A stretch of DNA of 44,546 nucleotides, taken from NCBI GenBank assembly GCA_902761905.1, contig CACWMK010000033.1, positions 1-44,546 on the forward strand, read 5' to 3'. Below, piece after piece: positions 1 to 7,989 of this stretch. Every line of letters begins with the position of its first letter. Position 1 is the first letter of the stretch. The notes beneath the pieces are model-generated. The model was not told the origin of the DNA and ran no database searches. It saw only the letters and a list, made by a program, of their open reading frames with translations. Source of the stretch: an uncultured Prevotellaceae bacterium (lineage in GTDB: Bacteria > Bacteroidota > Bacteroidia > Bacteroidales > Bacteroidaceae). Both the position numbers and the translations under genes were made by a program.

Positions 1-282
1 AAGATCCTGTAAGGCCCTACCCATTTCATCTTTCTTCGCCAACAACAGGATGTCATCATCCAGCTGGAGGGCATAGAGCACACGGAGATAGATGCCGATA
101 GCAACAGTCGGCGCACCTTTCTCTATCCTAGCAATGGTCATAGGTGAACAGGTTGCACGTTCAGCCACCTGAGCAACACTAAGATCACGGCGCAATCTGG
201 CAAGTCTGATTTGCTCACCAACCGTCTGCATCTTCTGTTCCAGTTTTCGGGGCAGTTTATTACCCATCGTTGTTTTACTCAT
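1..282 (-). CDS. XRE/HipB-like helix-turn-helix regulator (C-terminus cut by window edge)
   Basis: This reading frame starts at the ATG at 282 and runs off the window start after 94 residues. It carries an XRE-type helix-turn-helix at about residues 22-78, with the fold signatures IRLARLRRDLSVAQVAERA and SPMTIARIEKG. The length and the pattern of an N-terminal HTH followed by a short leucine-rich tail are typical of HipB-like antitoxin or repressor proteins, which often precede a hipA-like kinase gene. Any such partner would lie outside the window, so that assignment cannot be tested here. A TAACTTTG -7 element lies just upstream. HTH assignment is firm; the HipB label is only a family guess. 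Confidence 0.75.
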   Translation of the reverse strand, partial: MSKTTMGNKLPRKLEQKMQTVGEQIRLARLRRDLSVAQVAERATCSPMTIARIEKGAPTVAIGIYLRVLYALQLDDDILLLAKKDEMGRALQDL

Positions 283-310
283 ATAGAGATATAATTATGT
301 ATTACGAGTG

Positions 311-318
311 CAAAGTTA
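311..318 (-). promoter_or_regulatory. -7 promoter element for the XRE gene
   Basis: Read on the minus strand this is TAACTTTG, matching the Bacteroidetes -7 consensus TAnnTTTG. It lies 29 nt before the ATG at 282. I see no convincing -33 TTTG at the right spacing, so this is a moderate call. Confidence 0.45.
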
Positions 319-425
319 GTGTTTTTTCTCTATTTTATGTTAGGTTAGCAATTAAATAATCTCTTTTCAAGGCATTTTTAACAATTCATGTCATCTTTTG
401 GAACAAAAAGCATACTCCTTAGACA

Positions 426-1352
426 CTACAACTTAATTCCGTACTTCACTATCCGCTCTTCCATCATCCCATCGGGCATGAATCGGAGGAGCGTTTCTGT
501 GATGGTGTTGAGCATACGCTGGCGGATGTAGTCCTCGCGGATGTATAGCGACACACGACGCTGTGAGAGATAATCGCCCTCGATGCGGCGCACGTTCTCG
601 CGCTGATGGTCGGAAAGAAATGGCAGATGCATCTCCGGTATAATGGTGAAACCGCCGTTCTCATCAACAATGCGGATAAGCGTCTCGATACTGCCTGCCT
701 CATAAACGCGGTTACCCTTGGTTCTTGCCTTGCAGAAACTAAAGGCACTCTCACGCAGACATTGTGCCTCCTTCATAATCCACATCTTCTCATGCTCCAG
801 GTTCTCGGGTTTAAAAAAGGGCAGCTTGCGCCAACAGTTTTCAGAGAGATAAACCATGAAACGCTCTGTGTAGAGTGGCACTTCGAGGATGCCCTGACGA
901 GTATTACCGCTAATAGCAATACCTGCATCGAGATGCCCCAACAGCAGTTCGCTGAGCATTACATCGACCTTCATCTCGCGGATGGAAAGTTTCACGGAGG
1001 GATAGTTTTCCACGTAATGACGGATGAATTTGGGCAGGATGTAGGGCGCGATAGTAGGACCGACGGAGAGTGCCAGCTCACCATTGACGGCCTCCTTGTC
1101 TTCAGCCACAAGTTCCGTAATGCGTTCAGCTTCTGCCAATGCCTTTTCCGCCTGACGGATAATTTTTTCGCCAGCCGCTGTGGGAGTGACAAGTTTGTTG
1201 CTGCGCTCAAAGATGCGCACATCGAGTTCCTCTTCCAGTTTCACGAGCATGGCACTAAGTGTGGGCTGTGAGATGCCACACTGTTCGGCAGCCTTTGCGA
1301 AATTGCGCTGGCGGTCGATAGCCACGATGTATTTCAGTTGTTGAAGGGTCAT
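426..1352 (-). CDS. oxyR: OxyR peroxide-sensing LysR-type regulator
   Basis: This is a 308-residue LysR-family regulator. The N-terminal winged helix-turn-helix (residues 1-60, containing QPTLSAMLVKLEEEL) binds DNA and the rest is the substrate/redox domain. It carries C198 and C207 in CLRESAFSFC, matching the spacing and context of the redox pair C199/C208 of E. coli OxyR (CLRDQAMGFC), so peroxide sensing through a disulphide is well supported. I chose the ATG at 1352 (MTLQQLKYIV), the usual LysR start; the longer frame begins at a TTG inside the promoter. It is transcribed away from a polyferredoxin and a thioredoxin gene, and a palindromic ATAG/CTAT element overlaps its own -7 box, suggesting autoregulation and control of its neighbours. 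Confidence 0.93.
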   Translation of the reverse strand: MTLQQLKYIVAIDRQRNFAKAAEQCGISQPTLSAMLVKLEEELDVRIFERSNKLVTPTAAGEKIIRQAEKALAEAERITELVAEDKEAVNGELALSVGPTIAPYILPKFIRHYVENYPSVKLSIREMKVDVMLSELLLGHLDAGIAISGNTRQGILEVPLYTERFMVYLSENCWRKLPFFKPENLEHEKMWIMKEAQCLRESAFSFCKARTKGNRVYEAGSIETLIRIVDENGGFTIIPEMHLPFLSDHQRENVRRIEGDYLSQRRVSLYIREDYIRQRMLNTITETLLRFMPDGMMEERIVKYGIKL

Positions 1353-1366
1353 ACGCTTCTTTAATG

Positions 1367-1432
1367 ATAGATAAAACCGATGCAAAGATAGATAAAATAA
1401 TTCGTTTATCTATTGTATTCTTCGTACCTTTG
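1367..1432. promoter_or_regulatory. Divergent oxyR / ferredoxin-thioredoxin promoter with candidate OxyR operator
   Basis: The 9-bp inverted repeat ATAGATAAA (1388-1396) / TTTATCTAT (1405-1413) has an 8-nt spacer. A further direct copy of ATAGATAAA begins at 1367, so ATAG/CTAT half-sites start at 1367, 1388 and 1410, about two helical turns apart. The known E. coli OxyR site is built from ATAG/CTAT quarter-sites at 11-bp steps, which this resembles. A minus-strand TATCTTTG (1390-1383) is the -7 box for oxyR and a plus-strand TACCTTTG (1425-1432) is the -7 box for the ferredoxin gene. The plus promoter has only a weak -33 (TTCG at 1401), as expected for an activated promoter. Binding is inferred. 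Confidence 0.6.
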
Positions 1433-1459
1433 CACCGATTTTAAGAATAAATAAGGAAT

Positions 1460-2164
1460 ATGAATCAGAAAAAGAATTTCCATCGCCATTTTGCGACACC
1501 AGGATTAAACATCTATTGGATCATCATCGCGTATATCATCGTCGGATGGTTCTACCCTGTTGTAGGACTCATCGCACTCATTTGTATGATCGGTCCCGTG
1601 ATGACCAGCATCTGGAAAGGGCGCTGGTGGTGCGGTCATGTATGTCCTCGCGGCAATATGTACGACCGTCTGTTGTCGAAGTACTCACCCCACAAGCCAA
1701 TACCGGCATTCGTGCGTAGGTTCGGCTTCCGCCTGTTCATGGTGTTCTTTATCTTCAGCATGTTCGGTATCCAGCTTACATTCACCGTTCCCTGGAGCGA
1801 GGGCGGATTGGCTATGTGGAGTGGCATCGGTCGTGTGTTTTGGACCATTATCGTGGTGACTACCATTGTCGGAATCACCCTCTCGTTCATCTATGCGCCA
1901 CGCACATGGTGCTCGTTCTGTCCGATGGGTACCATCTCCCGCTGGGTGGCTCCAAAGAAGGCTCCACTGCCCAAGGTCTTCACGAACATCCACGTGTCGA
2001 GTGCCTGTCAGATGAAGTGCAAGAGTTGCGCCCGAGTCTGTCCGATGCAACTCACACCTTACGACAGCCGAGGACAGGAGATTGGCTATCTCGATCCCGA
2101 CTGTCTGAAATGCGGCAAATGCACGCAGGCCTGTCCTTCGAAGATTATGACATTAAAAAATTAA
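1460..2164 (+). CDS. Membrane-bound 4Fe-4S polyferredoxin (NapH/CcoG/RdxA-like)
   Basis: This 234-residue membrane ferredoxin has four hydrophobic segments: about residues 17-33, 34-50, 91-110 and 125-146. Two cytosolic loops carry CxxxCP motifs (WCGHVCP near 58 and WCSFCP near 152). The C-terminus carries two ferredoxin-type cluster motifs, CxxCxxxCP (CKSCARVCP) and CLKCGKCTQACP, which should hold 4Fe-4S clusters. Such proteins pass electrons across or along the inner membrane. The start follows a purine-rich TAAGGA site. The thioredoxin gene begins 7 nt after its stop, so the two are almost certainly co-transcribed from the promoter shared with oxyR. A link to peroxide defence or thiol reduction is inferred from this context; the specific electron donor and acceptor are unknown. 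Confidence 0.85.
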   Translation: MNQKKNFHRHFATPGLNIYWIIIAYIIVGWFYPVVGLIALICMIGPVMTSIWKGRWWCGHVCPRGNMYDRLLSKYSPHKPIPAFVRRFGFRLFMVFFIFSMFGIQLTFTVPWSEGGLAMWSGIGRVFWTIIVVTTIVGITLSFIYAPRTWCSFCPMGTISRWVAPKKAPLPKVFTNIHVSSACQMKCKSCARVCPMQLTPYDSRGQEIGYLDPDCLKCGKCTQACPSKIMTLKN

Positions 2165-2171
2165 AACGATT

Positions 2172-2492
2172 ATGGAGAATATCAAAGATTATCAGCAGTA
2201 CCTCAGAGGGTATAACTATACAGGCATCACGCCAGTTATCATCGATTTCTATGCTACATGGTGCGGCCCTTGTCAGGCGCTCGCCCCTATGTTGAAGCGA
2301 CTTGCCGACGAGTATAAAGGCCGTATCAAAGTCCTGAAGGTGGATGTAGACAAGAACCAGGCTCTTGCTGTTGCAGCCCAGATCCAATCGATTCCTACAC
2401 TATTTTTCATCACGAAAAACGGAGACATAGAACGTATAGTTGGCGGGCTTCCTTATCAAGAATTGGTAAGAAAGGCCGAGCGTATAATATAA
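2172..2492 (+). CDS. trxA: Thioredoxin
   Basis: This 106-residue protein is a complete thioredoxin-fold domain with the active site WCGPC near residues 30-34, and the conserved cis-proline loop (SIPTLFFI) near 74-81. It has no signal peptide, so it should act as a cytosolic disulphide reductase. It follows the polyferredoxin gene by 7 nt in one operon and lies across from oxyR, so it may restore proteins or OxyR itself after oxidative stress. The coupling of a membrane ferredoxin and a thioredoxin suggests that electrons could be fed from one to the other, but nothing in the sequence proves it. Confidence 0.93.
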   Translation: MENIKDYQQYLRGYNYTGITPVIIDFYATWCGPCQALAPMLKRLADEYKGRIKVLKVDVDKNQALAVAAQIQSIPTLFFITKNGDIERIVGGLPYQELVRKAERII

Positions 2493-2789
2493 AGTGCAGT
2501 CACCTGTATAGCCATTTCGGTCAAGAAAAAAAACAGGCAAACGTACCTGGATCACACGACGGGTTTAGTTTACTCCTTATATGTATATAAGCATCCATAA
2601 ACTTAAACCTAAACTTTTCAGGGCAACTTTTTTTCTTGATAGAACATCGAATGAAAAAATACCGAAAACATTCTTTAGTTACATTTATTATTCGAAAAAT
2701 ATCTTCTTCGCAAGGCTTGCGGAGGGGGGATTGTTCGTTGGTTTGAGAAATAATTTGTATCTTTGCAGCAGAAAAATTATTCGAGAGAT
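2493..2789 (+). promoter_or_regulatory. Intergenic region with the promoter of the FtsZ-like gene
   Basis: No gene is seen in these roughly 300 bases. A TATCTTTG -7 box lies at 2758-2765, placing the transcript start near 2772 and giving a short leader before the ATG at 2790. The -33 region is weak. A perfect 13-bp palindrome, CGCAAG-G-CTTGCG (2709-2721), sits just upstream and could be an operator; I have no other evidence for that. Confidence 0.5.
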
Positions 2790-4034
2790 ATGGGGGAAGA
2801 GATTTTAGACTTTGGGCCCGTTAAGGACACGATGCAGGGCATCATCAAGGTGATTGGTGTTGGCGGAGGTGGTTGCAATGCCGTTAGGAATATGTATAAC
2901 GAGGGCGTTGAGGGCGTGACGTATGCGGTGTGTAATACGGATAGTCAGTCGCTGTCGCGATCGCCAGTGCCTGTGAAGATTATGCTGGGCGAGAGCGGTC
3001 TGGGCGCTGGAGCTAACCCCGAACTGGGCAAGAAGGAGGCAGAGGCAAACATCAACGATATAGTGAAACTGCTGAGCGATGGCACCAAGATGGTGTTTGT
3101 AACTGCTGGCATGGGCGGTGGTACCGGTACTGGTGCAGCCCCAGTTGTGGCAGGCGTGGCTAAGGATATGGGACTGCTCACGGTTGGCGTGGTGACCATC
3201 CCATTCTACTTCGAGAAGAAGCGCAAGATAATCAAGGCTCTGAAGGGTGTGGACGAACTGCGCAAGAATGTAGACGCCCTGCTGATAGTGAACAATGAGC
3301 GCCTGTGCGACGTGTATGCCGACTCGGAACTTTCGGTAAAGGAGGCTTTTCAGCGTGCCGACAATATCCTGATGGATGCGGTGAAAGGCATATCAGAACT
3401 GATAACCATGCCTAGCGACGGGGGTATCAAGAGTGACTTCCGCGATGTGGAGTCGACAATGCGTGATGGTGGTGGGGCCATCATGGCGATGGGACGTGCC
3501 AGCGGAAACATGCGTGTGCAGAAGGCTATCGTAGATGCACTCGACTCGCCCCTACTCTATGGCAATGATATCGGCAAGGCTAAACGTATACTATTCAACA
3601 TCTACGCCAGCGACGAGCATCCTATCTTTGTTCGCGAACTGCAGGAGATAGATGATTTCTTTGACCAACTAGACCCGAACATTGATGTAATCTGGGGAAC
3701 GGCTACAGATGACAGCCTGGGCGAGGATGCCAAGGTGACGATACTGGCAACAGGACTGGAGGACGACCTGAGCAACGAGGTGAATAAAGATGTGCACCAC
3801 GATGAAGATGACTACTACGAGGATTTGATAAAGTTGCTGTACAAGTCGCAAAAGAAGGTAACAGTAAAAGAGGCGATTGTGCAACAAGAACTGCCATTCG
3901 AGGTGGAGCCAGCCCCGGAACCGGAACCAGCTATTCCCGAGCCAGAGTCTGAGCCTGAGCCAGAAGGTGAGCCCAAGATGGTTGACAAACTAAGGAATTG
4001 GTTGAACAATTTTATGAACACAGTGACTGAATGA
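2790..4034 (+). CDS. ftsZ: Divergent FtsZ-family tubulin GTPase
   Basis: This 414-residue FtsZ-family GTPase has the N-terminal nucleotide loop VGGGGCNA (24-31) and the tubulin signature GGGTGTG (109-115). FtsZ polymerises with GTP to organise cell division. The start at 2790 was chosen because the -7 box lies at 2758-2765 and the longer frame begins inside it. Oddities: the T7 synergy loop reads KSDFRD (214-219), so the two aspartates are kept but the asparagine usually at the first position is lysine. The gene is not next to ftsA/ftsQ or other division-wall genes. It is coupled by a 4-nt overlap to a protein of unknown function. After residue 350 there is an acidic Pro/Glu-rich linker and a short amphipathic tail. 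I think it is a second, specialised FtsZ, but the rest of the genome is needed to know. Confidence 0.85.
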   Translation: MGEEILDFGPVKDTMQGIIKVIGVGGGGCNAVRNMYNEGVEGVTYAVCNTDSQSLSRSPVPVKIMLGESGLGAGANPELGKKEAEANINDIVKLLSDGTKMVFVTAGMGGGTGTGAAPVVAGVAKDMGLLTVGVVTIPFYFEKKRKIIKALKGVDELRKNVDALLIVNNERLCDVYADSELSVKEAFQRADNILMDAVKGISELITMPSDGGIKSDFRDVESTMRDGGGAIMAMGRASGNMRVQKAIVDALDSPLLYGNDIGKAKRILFNIYASDEHPIFVRELQEIDDFFDQLDPNIDVIWGTATDDSLGEDAKVTILATGLEDDLSNEVNKDVHHDEDDYYEDLIKLLYKSQKKVTVKEAIVQQELPFEVEPAPEPEPAIPEPESEPEPEGEPKMVDKLRNWLNNFMNTVTE

Positions 4035-4609
4035 GCGATATCCGCATGACACCCGAGGAGATGGCCAACGAGGTGAAGCGCCTGGTTGAGCAACTGCAAG
4101 CGGCAGGCAGAAAAGACCTGCTGCTGCATGCTATCGGTGTGCCCCTACTTGAAGAGTTGCGCATAGAGGCTGCACGAGGACGATTGAGCCGACTGCAGAT
4201 AACGAGCGACTATCGATTCATACTGGTGGACTATAACAAGGAGATAGAACTACAACCCGTGCACAAGGCGGTATATCTACTGTTCTTGGCGCACCCTGAG
4301 GGTATAGAATTTAAGCGTCTGGCTGATTATCGCGAGGAACTTACCGGATACTATACTGCCACAGCCAAGGGGTTGGATCGCGACAAGATAATAGAAGGTG
4401 TAGACCATCTGGTTAATCCGCTAGACAACGCCATCAACGAGAAGTGTTCGCGCATAAAGAAGGTGCTGCTCGACATGATGGACGAGTATACAGCGAGCTA
4501 CTACATCATCAGCAGTCACACGCAGAAACATTTTGAAGGCAGCACCCGTATCTGGTACGAACGACTGAAGATCATCACCCTACCCCGCGAGTTGGTTATC
4601 AAGGAATAA
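4031..4609 (+). CDS. Conserved hypothetical protein coupled to the FtsZ homologue
   Basis: This 192-residue cytosolic protein was not recognised. It starts in an ATGA overlap with the FtsZ homologue, so it is translationally coupled and probably works with it. The N-terminal third is helical; residues 50-110 contain the stretch PVHKAVYLLFLAHPEGIEF followed by a DYREEL helix, which looks like a small winged-helix or helical module; and the C-terminal part is helical with a few aromatic residues. There is no signal peptide or membrane segment. A role as an FtsZ partner or regulator is inference from coupling only. Confidence 0.7.
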   Translation: MSDIRMTPEEMANEVKRLVEQLQAAGRKDLLLHAIGVPLLEELRIEAARGRLSRLQITSDYRFILVDYNKEIELQPVHKAVYLLFLAHPEGIEFKRLADYREELTGYYTATAKGLDRDKIIEGVDHLVNPLDNAINEKCSRIKKVLLDMMDEYTASYYIISSHTQKHFEGSTRIWYERLKIITLPRELVIKE

Positions 4610-4658
4610 CGACATCGCATCGTCGCGCTACGTCCATAGTAACGGCCCCCAAGCGAAC

Positions 4659-5357
4659 CTACATTCTGTCTTTTTCGACAAGTGCCACCACCTTAGCTTG
4701 AGCACGCTTGTGCAGCTTAATGCAGAAGTAGATCAGGATGGCAAAACCGACGCCTCCAACGTATGGATTGACTATGCTCGCCATAGCTAGGGCATCATAT
4801 ATGCCATGAGCCAGAACTGGAGCTAGCAACACGCATATTGCGACCTTAGGCGATCGATTAACGAAGTGGTAAACAGAATAGTAATATCCCATCAGCACAG
4901 CAAAAGCATAATGACCTGGTACTGCCAACAGCGCACGGCTAATGGCAACTGATGCCCAATCTTCATGACTGAACACGTACGAGACATTCTCGACCGCAGC
5001 AAAGCCTAAACCCACGCAGACAGCATAGACTATCCCGTCAAAATGTTCATCAAAGAATGGATTCTTCTTCAACACCATCCAAAGCGCAAGCAACTTAAAC
5101 CCTTCCTCTGGTATGGCCGCAACCAGAAAAGCTACTGCCGTAGTATCAAAAAGGGTAGCGGGCGAGCCATTTTCGCCAAACAGCATCAACTGCACCATTT
5201 TTTCCACCACAGCCACAGGAATAATAATTCCAATCCCCCACGCCACAGCCTTCACCAACATGTATGTCGGTTCCTTCTGAGTATCCTTCTTCCAAATATA
5301 CAGCAGCAATAAAACCGCCGGAAGAAGCGAAGCTGCAAGCATTATGATTATATTCAT
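4659..5357 (-). CDS. prsW: PrsW-family intramembrane protease
   Basis: This is a 232-residue multi-pass membrane protein of the PrsW glutamic protease family (CPBP-like superfamily). It has the family motifs in order: PEEGFKLLAL with E84 and E85, FDGIVYAV with D107, GFAAVENV with E123, H149 in PGHYAF, and H184 in AHGIYDAL. About seven hydrophobic segments span the chain. In Bacillus, PrsW cleaves anti-sigma factors in response to envelope stress; here no anti-sigma gene is adjacent, so the substrate is unknown. It follows the M15 peptidase gene by 16 nt on the same strand and is probably in its operon. A decayed copy of its own 5' end lies upstream of that gene. Confidence 0.88.
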   Translation of the reverse strand: MNIIIMLAASLLPAVLLLLYIWKKDTQKEPTYMLVKAVAWGIGIIIPVAVVEKMVQLMLFGENGSPATLFDTTAVAFLVAAIPEEGFKLLALWMVLKKNPFFDEHFDGIVYAVCVGLGFAAVENVSYVFSHEDWASVAISRALLAVPGHYAFAVLMGYYYSVYHFVNRSPKVAICVLLAPVLAHGIYDALAMASIVNPYVGGVGFAILIYFCIKLHKRAQAKVVALVEKDRM

Positions 5358-5373
5358 TGCCTATCAGATTAGA

Positions 5374-6030
5374 TCACATATCCAGAACACCATATATGGC
5401 AGTTCTTCGATTGCTATAAGCTGCCCACATTCTATCACCATAAGAGTAATGCCACCATTCGGCAGGATAGTTCACAAATCCTGCATTTTGCATAGCTTTC
5501 AACAAAATTACACGATTTCTTTGCTGTTCGCAATTGAGCTCTTTGCTTCGGGTTGGGGTCTTTGGATTAAACTCTCTGTATTGAGTACCCATGTCCATTT
5601 CCTTTCCGTCTTTGTCACAGAGGCTCAAATCTACGGCACCGCCAGTCTGATGTCCACCACCAACTCCTGCCACACCTAAGTTTAACATTCTTAGTATTTT
5701 GTCATCAGGATAATCTAGGTATTTTGCTTTCGTTTCCTCATAAAGCTTTGTTCTTTTTTCCGCTTGCTCCAGAGGAGATCGATAAGTTTGAAATATATGC
5801 AAGCGATAGCCTTGCTCTGAAACAATCCTTGCAGCAGTCGTCAAACGCTCTATCATGCCTTTCCTACCGACAATGACCTTTCCGTCTGTTTTATCAATAA
5901 TACCATCAGGGAGTTCAACCATAGGCTCACTACTCTCTGCAACAGGAATTGCATTGATATAGTCAGACGGAAGTATCTGCCTTATTCCAAACCGAACCAA
6001 TAATACATTAAAGCAAACTCGTATATTCAT
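5374..6030 (-). CDS. VanX-like M15 D-Ala-D-Ala dipeptidase family protein
   Basis: The 218-residue protein belongs to peptidase family M15. Zinc ligands are visible as H127 and D134 in GGHQTGGAVD, and H194 in EWWHYSYGD, with E191 as catalytic base; R84 lies in the conserved YRS. VanX-type members cleave D-alanyl-D-alanine dipeptides and related enzymes trim cell-wall peptides. I chose the ATG at 6030; the longer frame starts at a TTG. There is no convincing signal peptide. The first 15 residues lie within a degenerate direct repeat that recurs at 6112-6160, so the true start could be internal. Confidence 0.82.
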   Translation of the reverse strand: MNIRVCFNVLLVRFGIRQILPSDYINAIPVAESSEPMVELPDGIIDKTDGKVIVGRKGMIERLTTAARIVSEQGYRLHIFQTYRSPLEQAEKRTKLYEETKAKYLDYPDDKILRMLNLGVAGVGGGHQTGGAVDLSLCDKDGKEMDMGTQYREFNPKTPTRSKELNCEQQRNRVILLKAMQNAGFVNYPAEWWHYSYGDRMWAAYSNRRTAIYGVLDM

Positions 6031-6042
6031 TTTTAGTAACAA

Positions 6043-6160
6043 TTACATTATACAACAGCAACAAAACCGCAGGAAGAAGCGAAGCTATCAGCATTATCAT
6101 CATATTCCCAACCGAGCCAAAAGAACATTATACTATACCAGTATACTCATTCTTCATTTT
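6043..6160 (-). pseudogene. Remnant of a duplicated prsW 5' end with an imperfect direct repeat
   Basis: On the minus strand, bases from about 6106 to 6043 would read as an N-terminus MMIMLIASLLPAVLLLLY, almost the same as the start of the PrsW protein encoded at 5357 (MNIIIMLAASLLPAVLLLLY). The copy stops in unrelated frames after about 60 bp, so it is a non-functional fragment. The sequence just beyond it (6112-6160) is an imperfect direct repeat of the 5' end of the M15 gene (5993-6040). This is a partial tandem duplication that has decayed. Confidence 0.65.
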
Positions 6161-6163
6161 ACG

Positions 6164-6796
6164 CTATTCTAAGATTTCTGGAATTATTGTTAACTGTATG
6201 TTGTTTTTAATGAAAACAGCATTGGCTGGAGTTTTTACAACATAATCAATAGAAAGAATTATATCACGAGGTTCTAGGACCTTGTTATCTAAGTGGAAGA
6301 GGCTCTTGTCAATTACAATGCAGCCGTTCTCATATTTCAGACGCTTGATAACACTAGCATCCCCATACTGATAAGTGCCACGGAAGTAATGAGTATCATT
6401 GACAGGGATATCAGTAGGAATCGTTATCTGATCAAATAAATCGTAAGCTGGAGCAATAGACATCTCTAACTTATCGAATTGTTCAACCTCACCACTAGGA
6501 GCATGTGTACTAAGGTGATTGATGCGTGTAAAAATCTCAAGTGCAGTCAATTCTCTTTTCTCAGAAGGTTTCGCCACCATCAGATAACGTTTTTTGCTTG
6601 ATGTATCAATGACTTGCATAGCTTGCCTATCTTTAGTCCAACGAATAACTGCCTGATCATTGAAAACATCGCCTACTTTTGCATGTTTTCCATTTATAAA
6701 TATTTGCGGATGATTTAACCGAAGGACCTTGTAAGATGCCGCTTTAGCAAGCAACACAAGAATTAAAAGAAACAATAGAGATACTATCCTTTTCAT
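6164..6796 (-). CDS. Exported hypothetical protein, last gene of the envelope operon
   Basis: This 210-residue protein was not recognised. A signal peptide is clear (MKRIVSLLFLLILVLLAKA), followed by a mostly beta-rich sequence with no obvious motif, so it should be periplasmic. It begins 8 nt after the CHASE2 gene and is the last member of the eight-gene minus-strand operon that starts at 15635. Residues 30-60 (HPQIFINGKHAKVGDVF) resemble a small beta-sandwich found near many Prevotella exported proteins, but I cannot name the family. Its place beside a membrane sensor suggests it could be that sensor's partner. Confidence 0.75.
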   Translation of the reverse strand: MKRIVSLLFLLILVLLAKAASYKVLRLNHPQIFINGKHAKVGDVFNDQAVIRWTKDRQAMQVIDTSSKKRYLMVAKPSEKRELTALEIFTRINHLSTHAPSGEVEQFDKLEMSIAPAYDLFDQITIPTDIPVNDTHYFRGTYQYGDASVIKRLKYENGCIVIDKSLFHLDNKVLEPRDIILSIDYVVKTPANAVFIKNNIQLTIIPEILE

Positions 6797-6804
6797 GAAT
6801 TAAT

Positions 6805-7989
6805 TTATTTAGTGTTTACTATATTTGCTACGAAGTCTAACAAAGAGAATATTCCAATGGGAATCCAGACGTTATAAACTAAATCTAAAGGAAGGATATA
6901 GGCCAAGACTGCAATAATCCAAAATAGTACATTGATACTAATTAACGACAGTAGCAATTTCAGCCATGGGTTCTGTATTTTGGCAGACAACGAAAAACCA
7001 TTTAGATAAGCCATACTTATAAAAAAATAAAGTAGTAGCATAAAAATATAGAAGACTAAGACACCACCATATCTACCTAACAAGACATGTTCACCATGTA
7101 CGAGAGCATAGTAGGCATTCAAGCATATAATAGAACCAGGCATAAGGCCTGCGTAAGTATCGTGGACGTCCTCATTAAAGCTACCGATGATGACAATTTT
7201 GTCTTTTATCTCTTCACTGATAGGAGCTATTGAGTCCATAGCCAAAACGTCGGATCCTAAGTACAACACATTAATTTTTTTCATATATCCTTCTTCTTCA
7301 GTGTCAGCAGATAACCTGACTGGCATTTTCAAAGTAATTCCATTGCGGCATAGCCAACCACGACTAAAGAAGAGGAAGCCACACTTACTTATACTATCTC
7401 CATAGATTTCCTGGTACATACGCAACGGCATACTTGGCATTCCGTCATGGATATATTGAAAACGGGCAAAATTAGTTTCTTCCCAAGTTATTGTATAATC
7501 TGCATTAGCTGCCTTACAATAGAGAACACTGTCTTCAAGCGGCATATCCTGATGCGCGGGAATTACTATACGCTTCATGGAGGCTATCAAGCTAAACAGT
7601 GCAGAATCCTGTGGACTACTGATACCCTTCTCGAAGATAACATCAAGCATAATATACTTATAGTTGTCTGCTCGCTGAGCTGCTGTCAGGAAATCGAGTA
7701 ATTTTTGACGGTTAGTAACGGCATATTCTCCAACAAGCATATCGTTGACGTTATAGTCAGCCAACTGTTTATCATAGGTCACGTCTATCAGCATAACCTC
7801 GTCGGGGACACTGTCTCTATCCTGTCCGCACCACTTTTTCAATTTATCACAGCTCTGTAACACCTTCATTTCATCTGGCAAAGGAAACGAGGTGTTACCT
7901 ACGACATAATTGGCAAGCGTTATCAGTATGCTAATGGCCACTGACAACGCGATTTTCCCACCTGTCCACCATTTCCTATTGTATTTCAT
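6805..7989 (-). CDS. Orphan CHASE2-domain membrane sensor
   Basis: The 394-residue protein has one N-terminal membrane helix (about 12-33), a large extracytoplasmic CHASE2 domain (about 40-315, ending with the typical IKDKIVIIGSF, VHDTYAG and PGSIICLNAYYALVHGE motifs) and three C-terminal membrane helices (about 315-335, 348-370, 372-392). CHASE2 domains sense envelope or extracellular signals and normally feed a cytosolic kinase, cyclase or diguanylate cyclase. Here nothing follows the last helix, so no output domain exists; the signal may pass to partners encoded next to it. The start ATG at 7989 overlaps the stop of the transglutaminase-like gene by 4 nt (ATGA); the longer frame would start inside that gene. 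Confidence 0.85.
   Translation of the reverse strand: MKYNRKWWTGGKIALSVAISILITLANYVVGNTSFPLPDEMKVLQSCDKLKKWCGQDRDSVPDEVMLIDVTYDKQLADYNVNDMLVGEYAVTNRQKLLDFLTAAQRADNYKYIMLDVIFEKGISSPQDSALFSLIASMKRIVIPAHQDMPLEDSVLYCKAANADYTITWEETNFARFQYIHDGMPSMPLRMYQEIYGDSISKCGFLFFSRGWLCRNGITLKMPVRLSADTEEEGYMKKINVLYLGSDVLAMDSIAPISEEIKDKIVIIGSFNEDVHDTYAGLMPGSIICLNAYYALVHGEHVLLGRYGGVLVFYIFMLLLYFFISMAYLNGFSLSAKIQNPWLKLLLSLISINVLFWIIAVLAYILPLDLVYNVWIPIGIFSLLDFVANIVNTK

Noticed and set aside
606-1271. 221-codon plus-strand frame opposite oxyR
   Set aside because: It overlaps the firm oxyR gene completely, has no promoter or recognisable domain, and is a shadow frame.
2581-2808. 75-codon plus-strand frame before the FtsZ homologue
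   Set aside because: It runs through the FtsZ promoter into the gene in another frame and has no family features.
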